In this document: positions 16,276-24,479 of the stretch, piece by piece | Position numbering within the stretch: position 1 is the first letter of the stretch | How the letters are laid out: every line of letters starts with the position of its first letter | Assembly (NCBI GenBank): GCA_035997045.1 | Contig: DASYIY010000020.1 | Coordinates: 1-57,529 of the forward strand | DNA from: VRUE01 sp035997045 | GTDB lineage: Bacteria > Actinomycetota > Thermoleophilia > Solirubrobacterales > 70-9 | Reading direction: 5' to 3' | Length of the DNA: 57,529 bases | Made by a program: the position numbers and the translations under genes | Notes under the pieces: generated by a model | The model's input: the letters and a program-made list of their open reading frames with translations, nothing else | Databases searched by the model: none | Told to the model about the DNA's origin: nothing

Positions 16276-18411
16276 TCAGCCAGGGCTGATGCCGCCGCCG
16301 GTGGACGGCGGCGAGGCGGGAGCCTGCGGGGTCGGCGCTGCTTCGGGCGCTGCTTCCGGGGCGGGTTCGGCTTCCGGCGCCCCTTCCTTGTTTTCGCCCT
16401 TGCCCTTCGACGGTTCTTCCGTCGTTTCTTCTTCTTCGTATTCGTTGTATTCGTATTCGCTCGAGGACGAGCCGGAGGAGCCCGAGGTATGGCCACTATC
16501 GAGACCGGAGAGTTCGGGCAAACTCGATGGTTCGGGGAATTCGGGGCAGTTGCCGGCCGCTGCCGATTCCATGAAGGAGCGCCAGATCGGCCCGGCCGTC
16601 GGCCCGCCGAAGCCGGTCTCTTCGCGCGACTGCGGGTGACCGACCCAGACAGCGGTCGAGTAGAGCGGCGTGTAGCCGACAAACCAGGCGTCGGAGAGAT
16701 CCTCCGAGGTGCCGGTCTTGCCGGCCTCGGCACCGCAGCCCATGTAGGTGTAGCCGGCACCGGTGCCCTGGGTAATCACGCCCTCGAGGATCTTGGTCAC
16801 GTCGTAGGCCTGGCCCTCGGTCAGCACCCGTTCGCCTTCGTCGGTGCCGGTTTCGTCGACCTTGCCGCCGGGGAATTCGACCCGGCTGATCGCGGTCGGG
16901 TCGTGGTGGATGCCGCCGCTGGCGAGGGTCGCGTAGCCGTCGGCCTGTTCGAGCGGCGTGACCCCTTCCCGCAGACCGCCGATCGCCTCCGCCGGCACCG
17001 ATTCCAGGTTCGCTTCGATGCCCATTTCGTGCGCGGTCTGGGTCACGTTTTCGGGGCCGACGTCGAGGTCGAGCTGGGCGAAGATCACGTTGACCGAGTT
17101 CCAGGTCGCTTCGTCGAGCGACATCGTGCCCCCGCCTTCCTCGGCGTTGTTGACGGTCCAGGTGCCGCCGCCGGGCAGGTCGAGCGTTATCGGCGAGGTG
17201 CCGTTGTAATAGGTGCTGGCGGGGTCGATGCCCTGCTTGATCGCCGTGGTCAGCACGTAGGTCTTAAACGAGGAGCCGGGCTGACGGTGCGCCTGCCAGG
17301 CGTAGTTGAATTCGCTTTCGCTTTCGTAGCCTTCGGTCGAGGCGAGGGCAACGATCTCCCCGTTGGACGGGTCGATCGAGGCAAGACCGGCCGCCGGGCC
17401 GCCTTCGGGGTAGCAGACGCTGCACGAGTCGACCGCTTCCTGCGCCCGTTCCTGCAGTTCGGGGTCGATCGTCGTGTAGGCCTTGAGCCCGCCGGTGCGC
17501 ACGGTGTTGATCCCGTACTTGTCGATCAGCTCCTGCTGGACCAGGTCGAAGAGGAAGGGGTCGCGGATGATCCGGTACTTGTGGCCGGGACTGAGGCCGA
17601 GGCCGCTGTGGATCGCTTCGCGGTATTCGTCTCCCGTGATGTAGTCCTGGTCGTGCATCGCCGTCAGCACCTCGTCGCGGCGCTGCAGCGCCGCGTGCGG
17701 ATCGAGGAAGGGGTTGTATTCGGAGGGCGCCTGGGGCAGGCCGGCGATCAGCGCCGACTCGGTCAGGTTGAGTTCTTTGGCCGGCTTGCCGAAGTAGGTC
17801 TGCGCCGCCGCCTCGGCCCCGACCGCGGTCTCCCCTTCGACCGTCCCGTAGGGCGCCGTGTTCAGGTAGGCGGTGAGGATCCATTCCTTCGAGTGGGCTT
17901 CCTCCTCCTCGTAGGCGAGGTGCGCTTCGATCAGCTTTCGTTCCAGCGTCTCTTCCGGGTTCTGGATGTAGAGGTTGCGGACCAGCTGTTGGGTGATCGT
18001 CGAGGCGCCCTGGACCGGCTTGCCCCCGGCGAGCAGGTCCTTCCAGGCGGCGCGGGCGATCCCGTTCGGATCGAGCGCGCCGTGATTGAAGTAGTTCTTG
18101 TCCTCGATCGCGACCGTCGCGTCGCGGAGGCTCTGCGGCAGCGCGCTCGAGGAGACCGGCTGGCGGATGTTTTCGGCGTGGATGAAGCCAATCAGGCTGC
18201 CGTCGGCGGCGTAGATCGCCGAGGAGCGGCCCTTCTGCACCGGTTTGAGGCTGGAGAGCGGCGGCGCCGACTCGTAGACGTTGACCGCCCAGCTGCCGGC
18301 CACCGCGGCCGCGATCAAGCCCATGGCGAGAAGGATCCCGAGGGGGACCGTGATCTTCTTCCACTTCGAGGTATGCGACCTGCGTCTCCGCTGCCGCGTG
18401 CGGCGTGCCAT
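16276..18411 (-). CDS. class A penicillin-binding protein (PBP1-type)
   Basis: This 711-residue bifunctional peptidoglycan synthase has a short basic cytoplasmic N-terminus and one TM helix (about 20-45). A GT51 glycosyltransferase domain follows, with EDKNYFNH (catalytic Glu103) and QGASTITQQLVRN. The transpeptidase has SSFK (Ser380-Lys383), SVN (439-441) and KTGT (565-568). All catalytic motifs are intact. The last 60 residues are an acidic, Pro/Ala/Glu-rich low-complexity tail (EYEYNEYEEEE, then EAAPEAAPTP), probably extending into the wall. It acts on the outer face of the membrane, cross-linking new wall. It stands alone, divergent from the VOC gene. Confidence 0.93.
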   Translation of the reverse strand: MARRTRQRRRRSHTSKWKKITVPLGILLAMGLIAAAVAGSWAVNVYESAPPLSSLKPVQKGRSSAIYAADGSLIGFIHAENIRQPVSSSALPQSLRDATVAIEDKNYFNHGALDPNGIARAAWKDLLAGGKPVQGASTITQQLVRNLYIQNPEETLERKLIEAHLAYEEEEAHSKEWILTAYLNTAPYGTVEGETAVGAEAAAQTYFGKPAKELNLTESALIAGLPQAPSEYNPFLDPHAALQRRDEVLTAMHDQDYITGDEYREAIHSGLGLSPGHKYRIIRDPFLFDLVQQELIDKYGINTVRTGGLKAYTTIDPELQERAQEAVDSCSVCYPEGGPAAGLASIDPSNGEIVALASTEGYESESEFNYAWQAHRQPGSSFKTYVLTTAIKQGIDPASTYYNGTSPITLDLPGGGTWTVNNAEEGGGTMSLDEATWNSVNVIFAQLDLDVGPENVTQTAHEMGIEANLESVPAEAIGGLREGVTPLEQADGYATLASGGIHHDPTAISRVEFPGGKVDETGTDEGERVLTEGQAYDVTKILEGVITQGTGAGYTYMGCGAEAGKTGTSEDLSDAWFVGYTPLYSTAVWVGHPQSREETGFGGPTAGPIWRSFMESAAAGNCPEFPEPSSLPELSGLDSGHTSGSSGSSSSEYEYNEYEEEETTEEPSKGKGENKEGAPEAEPAPEAAPEAAPTPQAPASPPSTGGGISPG

Positions 18412-18452
18412 TCGGCTGCAAATTGTAGGGAGGCCGGTAGCCTTGGTCGCCG

Positions 18453-18830
18453 ATGACGACCTTCTTGCACACCTGCTACCGAATTGGCGACATCGACCGC
18501 TCGGTCGCCTTCTACGAAAAGATCGGCTTCGAAGAGTCCGGCCGGATGCCGATCGGCGACGAGGCGATCAACGTCTTCATGAACCTGCCGGGCGAGAGCC
18601 CGATCCTCGAGCTGACCTACAACCACGGCGTCACGGGCTACGAGCACGGCACCGGCTACAACCACATCGCCCTCATGGTCGACAACCTCGACGCCACCCT
18701 CGAGCAGCTGTCAGCCGACGGCATCGAGCCCGAAAAGCCCCCCTACCGCCCCGGCGGGCGCACCGAGGGCCACATGATCTGCTTCCTCCGCGACCCCGAC
18801 GGCTACCGCATCGAGCTGATCGGCGCCTGA
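18453..18830 (+). CDS. VOC-family (glyoxalase I-like) enzyme
   Basis: This 125-residue protein has two beta-alpha-beta-beta-beta modules of the vicinal oxygen chelate fold. The four glyoxalase I metal positions can be aligned: His6 (FLHTCYRI), Glu in PILELTYN, His in GYNHIALMV and Glu in DGYRIELIG. Lactoylglutathione lyase is the nearest familiar family. Actinobacteria mostly lack glutathione, so the physiological thiol or substrate may differ. The first 40 bases upstream are shared with the divergent PBP gene, so the promoter is compact. Confidence 0.82.
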   Translation: MTTFLHTCYRIGDIDRSVAFYEKIGFEESGRMPIGDEAINVFMNLPGESPILELTYNHGVTGYEHGTGYNHIALMVDNLDATLEQLSADGIEPEKPPYRPGGRTEGHMICFLRDPDGYRIELIGA

Positions 18831-18833
18831 ATT

Positions 18834-19099
18834 TTGGAGCTCTTCGCGGTTTCGACGGGAGTCGCCATCGCATACGGAGTCGGCCTCTGGCTTGTACTGA
18901 TCGTCGGGCCGTCGACCATTACGGCGCTGAAGGGACAATGGATCCTGTTCGTTGCCGGCTGGCTCACGCTGGGAATAGTTTGGTGGGTCGCGGCCCTCAG
19001 GCTTGCGCGGCCCCAGTCCTGGTGGCCCGCCATCTCTACAGCCCGGACAAGCTCGCGCGTGCGCAGTCTCGATACGGCGACGCGATTGCGGGCGCCTAG
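18834..19099 (+). pseudogene. two-TM small membrane protein, apparently frameshifted
   Basis: From TTG 18834 the frame encodes two TM helices (VAIAYGVGLWLVLIVG and WILFVAGWLTLGIVWWVAAL) and then RLARPQSWW, after which it becomes Arg/Ser-rich. Another frame continues naturally as ARHLYSPDKLARAQSRYGDAIAGA and stops at 19097-19099. One missing G near 19025 would join them into a protein of about 89 residues. It follows the VOC stop by three bases, as in an operon. Either the gene is recently inactivated or the base is a sequencing error. The family is not identified. Confidence 0.55.
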
Positions 19100-19122
19100 A
19101 CGCTCGATCGATGCCGCGTGGT

Positions 19123-19155
19123 GACCCCGACGGCTATCGGATAGAGCCAATCGGG
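19123..19155 (+). repeat. fossil of a VOC gene tail
   Basis: These 33 bases match 18792-18824, the end of the VOC gene, at 27 positions and encode DPDGYRIEPIG against DPDGYRIELIG. The fragment overlaps the 3' end of the multicopper oxidase gene on the other strand, whose last residues are encoded by it. It suggests a former tandem VOC copy or a recombination scar. Confidence 0.5.
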
Positions 19156-20657
19156 CCCGACGGCTTCACGACCTCGAACTGGGTCATCAGGCCGTGGTCC
19201 TCGTGGTCGAGCATGTGGCAGTGGATCACGAACTTGCCGGTGTAGTCGGAGAAGTGGCCCGCTAGAAGGATGCGTTCGCGGGGGTAGACGAAGAAGGTCT
19301 CCTTGAGGCAATCTTCCCAGGGCGGCGGGGGCTTGCTGTTGCGGGAGAGCAGGTACCAGTCGGTCGCGTGGATGTGCATCATGTGGGCGACGTCGGTGCG
19401 GTTGACGATCTCCCAGGTCTCGGTCGTGCCCAGCTGCGGACGAGCATCGGCGCGAGCCGGGTTGAAGGTCCGCCCATTGATCAGCCAGGTCGTCTTGAAG
19501 ATGCCGCCGATCGAGATCTCCCAGGTGTGTTTCGGCTTGCGCGAAGCGTGCTTGGTCCAGGCGGGTAGCGGCCGCAGCTTGCGCGGCACCCGGGTGCGAT
19601 CGGGCAGGCGCTGCGAGCCAACCCGGAACTGCATCAGAGCGCCGATGTAGGGCCGGGTGCCGAGTGGGTTCCTGCTGCCGTGGCGCGGGCCGCTGCGCAG
19701 CTCCACCCTCTCCCCCGCCGCAGGGGCGAAATCGACCACTACTTCGGCCCGCTCCGCCGGCCCCAGCATTATCTCGCCGCGCCGCACGGGCTTCGGCATC
19801 AGGCCGCTGTCCGTCCCGACCTGGATCATCGGCGCACCGTTGGAGAGGTAGAGGTTGTAGGGGCGGAACTGGGAGACGTTGAGGATGCGCAAGCGATAGC
19901 GCTGTGCGGTCACCCGGTGGTGCGGCATGTAGGCACCGTTGACGAGGACGTCGCGGGCATTGATCCCGTCGTCGGGCGGACGCCGGTTGGTGAATGGATC
20001 GGTGAGCTGGTTGTGGCGATCGAAGGAGCGGTCGACGATCATCAGCGGCACATCGCGCTCGCCACGCGGCAGCGGCAGGCTCCCCTCGAGATCGTCCTCG
20101 ACGATCCACATCCCGGCCAGGCCGTGCCAGACATTGCGCGCGGTGTGATCGAGGCGGTGGTCGTGGTACCACTGGAAAGCGGCTCGTTCGGGCCGGCCGT
20201 CCTCCGTCAGGTCGTAGACGTAGGTTTTCCGGCCCCCCGGATCGAGCAGTAGATCGTTGCCCGACTGGCGCGCCGAGAGGCCGCGCGGGATGTCGCAGTA
20301 GAAGGAGCGCGCGTGGGACGGCGTCAGCCCACCGGGCTGGCCGTCGAACTGGGTGCGGTTGTGACCGCCGTGCAGGTGGACGGTCAACTCCCCGACCGAC
20401 CGTGGCAATTCGTGGCGAAAGGTGACCTCGGTGCGGCGGCCCGCGGGGCGGCGGATCGTCGGTCCGGGGAAGGTGCCGCCGTAGGTCCACATCCGCGTCG
20501 GCGCGCCGGGCATGGCCGGCACCTCGGCCTCGCAGATCGGGATCGTCAGGCGGGCCCCGGTCAGCTCCTCCGGGATCGGCAGGCGCGCCCGGAAGGGTTC
20601 AGCCGCGGCGCGGCGCGGCGAGCGACCGCCCCGGGGCAAGAGAGCATCGGGGCGCAC
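19134..20657 (-). CDS. multicopper oxidase, probably Tat-exported
   Basis: This is a three-domain multicopper oxidase of at least 507 residues. The copper motifs are all visible: HLHGGH and WYHDHRLDHT in domain 1, and HMMHIHATDWYLLS and HCHMLDHEDHGLMTQFEV in domain 3. The blue-copper axial ligand position appears as Met. The family includes CotA-, bilirubin-oxidase- and phenoxazinone-synthase-type enzymes that oxidise metals or phenolics. The first usable start is GTG 20657, but the same frame extends upstream to about 20723. That extension encodes a convincing Tat signal (RRAFLGALGSGALATALPLG) without any ATG, GTG or TTG; a CTG at 20721-20723 is the only candidate. It lies downstream of the cupredoxin gene on the same strand. 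Confidence 0.85.
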   Translation of the reverse strand: MRPDALLPRGGRSPRRAAAEPFRARLPIPEELTGARLTIPICEAEVPAMPGAPTRMWTYGGTFPGPTIRRPAGRRTEVTFRHELPRSVGELTVHLHGGHNRTQFDGQPGGLTPSHARSFYCDIPRGLSARQSGNDLLLDPGGRKTYVYDLTEDGRPERAAFQWYHDHRLDHTARNVWHGLAGMWIVEDDLEGSLPLPRGERDVPLMIVDRSFDRHNQLTDPFTNRRPPDDGINARDVLVNGAYMPHHRVTAQRYRLRILNVSQFRPYNLYLSNGAPMIQVGTDSGLMPKPVRRGEIMLGPAERAEVVVDFAPAAGERVELRSGPRHGSRNPLGTRPYIGALMQFRVGSQRLPDRTRVPRKLRPLPAWTKHASRKPKHTWEISIGGIFKTTWLINGRTFNPARADARPQLGTTETWEIVNRTDVAHMMHIHATDWYLLSRNSKPPPPWEDCLKETFFVYPRERILLAGHFSDYTGKFVIHCHMLDHEDHGLMTQFEVVKPSGPIGSIR

Positions 20658-20757
20658 TCCCAGCGGCAGAGCCGTGGCAAGCGCGCCACTGCCCAGGGCG
20701 CCGAGGAATGCTCGGCGCCCCAGGCGAGGCGGATCTGAAGCGGAACCAGGCGTGCTT

Positions 20758-21351
20758 CTAGACCCCTGGTACCCCTGGGGTCGGAGCCACTACTTCGATC
20801 GACCCGTGCATGAACGGGTGGATCGCGCACATGAAGTAGATCGTGGTCCCGGCGGCAGCCGTTACCGGCTGTTCGATCGAGGTCCCCGATTCTTTTTCGC
20901 CGGTGAACCAGGAGTCGCCCTTTTTGGTCACGCTGCCGAGCGTATCCCAGCCGTCAAGTCCCGCTTTGGCCGGATTCTTGGTGACCGGACCTTTGCCGTT
21001 GGTGCCGTGCCAGTGGGCGATCGCCATGCAGATGTGTTTTGGCGTGAAGCAGTTGTTCTGCGCGTTTTTGGTCGTCGGGATCGAGCCTTTGGTGACCAGC
21101 GAGAAGGTGTGGGGACCGACCTGCTTCGGGTTGGTCCTGTTCAGCACCTCGAGCTCGGCGCCGGAGGCGATCGTCTTCGGCGCTTCGAAGCGCAGGCCGC
21201 CTTTGCCCGCCTTGATGTAGACGGTGTTGGCCGGGCCGAGTTCGGTAGCGCCACTGGCCAGGGCGGGAGCAAGAGCCATGCAGGCGGTCAGCCCGACTGC
21301 AACCGCGAGCGCGCCCTTGATCGAACCGAGACGGAAAAGTCGTTGCTTCAA
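20758..21351 (-). CDS. secreted amicyanin/plastocyanin-like blue copper protein
   Basis: This 197-residue protein has a signal peptide (about 1-34) and one cupredoxin domain. The type I copper ligands are His81 (GPHTFSL) and the C-x2-H-x2-M loop at Cys175, His178 and Met181 (CAIHPFM), very close to the amicyanin loop. The 95-residue stretch between them is longer than in amicyanin and contains an extra Cys pair (Cys101/Cys108). The start is TTG 21351, chosen for AAGGAGG four bases upstream. The multicopper oxidase starts about 100 bases after its stop on the same strand, so the two may be an electron-transfer pair. Confidence 0.85.
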   Translation of the reverse strand: MKQRLFRLGSIKGALAVAVGLTACMALAPALASGATELGPANTVYIKAGKGGLRFEAPKTIASGAELEVLNRTNPKQVGPHTFSLVTKGSIPTTKNAQNNCFTPKHICMAIAHWHGTNGKGPVTKNPAKAGLDGWDTLGSVTKKGDSWFTGEKESGTSIEQPVTAAAGTTIYFMCAIHPFMHGSIEVVAPTPGVPGV

Positions 21352-21463
21352 CGTGCCTCCTTTTTGGCGCCTGCCTTCGCAGCACGCCTGGACGAATAGA
21401 CCATGAAGCTACATAGGAAGAGTCGAGCGTTCAAGCCCGACTTGCCCCCCGTCGTCTGGGAAC

Positions 21464-23056
21464 ATGCCGGTCGTGCCTGACGAGGAGCCAAGGAGCGACG
21501 ATCGAGAGCGCCCAGACTTCGCCGAGTTGCTGGCGCGCCAGGCGCTGACCCGGGATGAGGCGCGCGATGAAGCCGTCGAGCGACGCCACGCCGGCGGCGG
21601 CCGCACCGCCCGCGAGAACATCGCCGACCTCGTCGATCCCGGCTCGCTGGTCGAGTACGGCCGCTTCGCGATCGCCGCCCAGCGGGGGCGGCGAGAGCTC
21701 GAGGACCTGATCGCGAAGACGCCCGCCGACGGGCTGGTCGCGGGGACGGCTCGGATCAACGGCGAGCTCTTCGGCGAGCGCAGCGCCTGCGCCGTGCTCT
21801 CCTACGACTACACCGTCCTCGCCGGCACCCAGGGCGCCCTCGGCCACCGCAAGAAGGACCGTCTCTTCGAGCTGATCGAGCGCATGCGCCTGCCCACCGT
21901 CTTCTTCGCCGAGGGCGGCGGCGGCCGCCCGGGCGACACCGACTACCCCGTCGTCTCCGCCCTCGACACCCGCGCTTTCGCACTCTGGGCGCGCCTCTCT
22001 GGCCTGGTGCCACGGATCGCCGTCGTCGCTGGGCGCTGCTTCGCCGGCAACGCCGTGATCGCCGGCTGCTCCGACCTGATCGTCGCCACCGAGAACGTCT
22101 CGCTCGGCATGGGCGGCCCGGCGATGATCGAGGGTGGCGGCCTCGGCAAGGTCGACCCGGACGACGTGGGGCCGATCGGGACGCAAGCGGCCAACGGCGT
22201 GGTCGACCTAGTCGTCGCCGACGAGGCCGCCGCGGTCGAGGCGACCAAGCGCCTGCTCGGTTACTTCCAAGGCTCGACCTCACCCGGCGCCGCGCCCGAC
22301 CAAGCGCTGCTTCGCGATGCCGTGCCGGAACGCCGGCGCCGCGCCTACGCGGTACAGCCGATCGTCGAGACGCTCGCCGACGCGGGCTCGGCGACCTTCC
22401 TGCGCGAGCGCTTCGCCCCCGAGATGGTCACCGCCCTGGCTCGCATCGAGGGCCGCCCGCTCGGTCTGATCGCCAACGACACCCGCCACGTCGCCGGGGC
22501 GATCACCAGCGACGCGGCCGACAAGGCGGCCCGCTTCCTGCAGCTCTGCGACAGCTTCGGCCTGCCGGTCATCTCCCTGATCGACACGCCGGGGATGATG
22601 GTCGGCCCCGAGGCCGAGGCGACCGGCCTGGTCCGCCACGCCTCCCGCCTGCTGATCGCCGGCGCGGCGCTGAGCGTGCCGCTGATCGCCGTGATCCTGC
22701 GCCGCGGCTACGGCCTCGGCGCCCAGGCGATGGCCGGCGGCAGCCTGCACGAGCCCCTGCTCACCGTCGCCTGGCCCTCGGCGCACCTAGGGCCGATGGG
22801 CCTGGAGGGCGCGGTCCGGCTCGCCCTGCGCAAGGAGCTCGAGGCGATCGCCGACGAGGCCGAGCGCGAGCAGCGCGTCCGCGACCTCACCGCCGCCGCC
22901 GAGGAGAACGCCAAGGCCCTCAATGCCGCCACCCTCTTCGAGCTCGATGACGTGATCGACCCGGCCGAGACCCGATCGCTGATCGCCTCGACCCTCGCCG
23001 CCGCCGCACCCGGCCACCCGGCCGGCGGCAGCGGCCGCTTCATCGACGCCTGGTAA
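21464..23056 (+). CDS. acyl-CoA carboxylase carboxyltransferase (AccD/PccB-type)
   Basis: This 530-residue protein has the duplicated crotonase-like fold of the acetyl-/propionyl-CoA carboxylase carboxyltransferase, with both domains. The N-terminal half has RTARENIADLVDPGSLVEYG, SYDYTVLAGTQG and FFAEGGGGRPGDTD. The C-terminal half has GLIANDTRHVAGAITSDAADKAARF and the oxyanion region LIDTPGMMVGPEAEATG with MAGGSLHEP. It transfers the carboxyl group from biotin to an acyl-CoA. No biotin carboxylase or carrier gene is adjacent, so its partner is elsewhere. The acyl substrate cannot be told from sequence. Confidence 0.88.
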   Translation: MPVVPDEEPRSDDRERPDFAELLARQALTRDEARDEAVERRHAGGGRTARENIADLVDPGSLVEYGRFAIAAQRGRRELEDLIAKTPADGLVAGTARINGELFGERSACAVLSYDYTVLAGTQGALGHRKKDRLFELIERMRLPTVFFAEGGGGRPGDTDYPVVSALDTRAFALWARLSGLVPRIAVVAGRCFAGNAVIAGCSDLIVATENVSLGMGGPAMIEGGGLGKVDPDDVGPIGTQAANGVVDLVVADEAAAVEATKRLLGYFQGSTSPGAAPDQALLRDAVPERRRRAYAVQPIVETLADAGSATFLRERFAPEMVTALARIEGRPLGLIANDTRHVAGAITSDAADKAARFLQLCDSFGLPVISLIDTPGMMVGPEAEATGLVRHASRLLIAGAALSVPLIAVILRRGYGLGAQAMAGGSLHEPLLTVAWPSAHLGPMGLEGAVRLALRKELEAIADEAEREQRVRDLTAAAEENAKALNAATLFELDDVIDPAETRSLIASTLAAAAPGHPAGGSGRFIDAW

Positions 23057-23061
23057 TCCCG

Positions 23062-24042
23062 CTAGAGATCGACCGGGGACATATCGGCGTAGCGGTCGCC
23101 AGACGCCGCGCCACGCGGCGCCGCCTCGTTGATCCGGCGCAGATCCTCCCCGCTCAGCTCCACCTCGACAGCACCCACGTTCTCCTCAAGGTAGCCGCGG
23201 TGCTTGGTCCCGGGGATCGGCACCAAGTGATCCCCCTGCGCCAGCACCCAGGCCAGCGCCAGCTGGCCGGCGGTGACGTCCTTCTCGGCGGCGATCTCCT
23301 CAACCCGGCTCACCAGCTCCAGGTTGCGCTCGAAGTTCTCGCCCTGGAAGCGCGGGCTCTCGCGACGGAAGTCGCCCTCGGGCAGGTCCTCGCGCGAGTG
23401 GAAGCGACCGGTGAGGAAGCCGCGACCGAGCGGGCTGTAGGGGACGAAACCGATCCCAAGCTCGCGCAGGGTCGGCAGGATCTCGTCCTCCGGATCGCGG
23501 CTCCAGAGCGAGTACTCGGTCTGCAGCGCCGCGATCGGGTGGGTCGCGTGGGCACGGCGGATCGTCTTCGGCGCCGCCTCGGAGAGGCCGAGGTGGCGCA
23601 CCTTGCCCTGCGCGACCAGCTCCGACATCGCGCCCACCGTCTCCTCTATCGGTACCCCGGGATCGACCCGGTGCTGGTAGTAGAGGTCGATCGTCTCGAC
23701 CCCGAGCCGCTGCAGCGACGCCTCGCAGCACTCGCGCACGTAATCCCGGTCGCCGCGCACACCGAGCCGCTCGCCCGCGGGACCGCGCACGTTGCCGAAC
23801 TTCGTCGCCAGTACGACCTCCTCGCGTCGGCCGGCGATCGCCTTGCCGACCAGCTTCTCGTTGGTGAACGGCCCATACATGTCGGCCGTGTCGAGGAAGC
23901 TGACGCCGAGGTCAAGAGCGCGCCGGATCGTCTCCGTCGCCTCGCCCTCGTCGGCAGAGCCGTAGAACTCCGACATGCCCATGCAGCCGAGGCCCAGAGC
24001 GGAGACCTCGAGGCCCTCGTTGCCAAGCGTTCTCTTCTCCAT
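23062..24042 (-). CDS. aldo/keto reductase
   Basis: This 326-residue NADPH-dependent oxidoreductase is of the AKR family (AKR13-like, YakC type). The catalytic tetrad is complete: Asp51 and Tyr56 in FLDTADMYG, Lys81 in ATKFG and His124 in YYQHR. The start is ATG 24042, matching the usual EKRTLGNEGLEVSALGLGCMG beginning; the frame is open for 12 codons upstream. It converges on the carboxyltransferase gene with a five-base gap. The substrate is unknown. Confidence 0.88.
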   Translation of the reverse strand: MEKRTLGNEGLEVSALGLGCMGMSEFYGSADEGEATETIRRALDLGVSFLDTADMYGPFTNEKLVGKAIAGRREEVVLATKFGNVRGPAGERLGVRGDRDYVRECCEASLQRLGVETIDLYYQHRVDPGVPIEETVGAMSELVAQGKVRHLGLSEAAPKTIRRAHATHPIAALQTEYSLWSRDPEDEILPTLRELGIGFVPYSPLGRGFLTGRFHSREDLPEGDFRRESPRFQGENFERNLELVSRVEEIAAEKDVTAGQLALAWVLAQGDHLVPIPGTKHRGYLEENVGAVEVELSGEDLRRINEAAPRGAASGDRYADMSPVDL

Positions 24043-24132
24043 TGGCACAGCGTAGATACCCAGACCGCTGCGCTTCAATCGCCACTATCGTAGGCTCAGG
24101 AGGTCAGATCTCCGCCAGGGAGGCTTTGGAAG

Positions 24133-24477
24133 ATGTCAAGCGAGCAACGCGATATCGCCGACGGCACGCTCGTCGTGCGCACGGCGAAAGAAGGCGACAC
24201 CCACACGATCTCCCTCTGCGGAGAGCTCGACCTGGCCAACGCCGGCACCGCTGAAACCGCGCTGCAGGCTTCGCTTGCCGAGAACGCGCCACAGATCGTG
24301 ATCGACATGCGCGAGCTGGAGTTCATCGACTCGACCGGGATCGCGCTGCTGGTCGCCGCCCTCGGCAACAACGGCAGCGATGAGAGGGTCCGCTTCATCC
24401 CCAGCACGGCACCCGCGGTCACCCGGGTTCTCGAGCTGACCGGCCTCTCCGAGCGCCTGCCGCTCGCCGAGGCCTAG
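24133..24477 (+). CDS. STAS-domain anti-sigma factor antagonist
   Basis: This 114-residue single-domain protein is of the SpoIIAA/RsbV type. The central motif IVIDMRELEFIDSTGIALLVAAL contains the phosphorylatable Ser67. Such proteins release a sigma factor by binding its anti-sigma kinase; the partner kinase is not in this window. The ribosome binding site is GGAGG several bases before the ATG. It ends two bases before the converging ABC permease gene. Confidence 0.85.
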   Translation: MSSEQRDIADGTLVVRTAKEGDTHTISLCGELDLANAGTAETALQASLAENAPQIVIDMRELEFIDSTGIALLVAALGNNGSDERVRFIPSTAPAVTRVLELTGLSERLPLAEA

Positions 24478-24479
24478 CC

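Noticed and set aside
14995..18456. A 1153-codon open frame on the plus strand.
   Set aside because: It lies antisense to the KdpD kinase half and the PBP gene, both with intact catalytic motifs. Its translation is Arg/Asp/Gly-rich with no family motif. Long antisense frames are expected in GC-rich codon usage.
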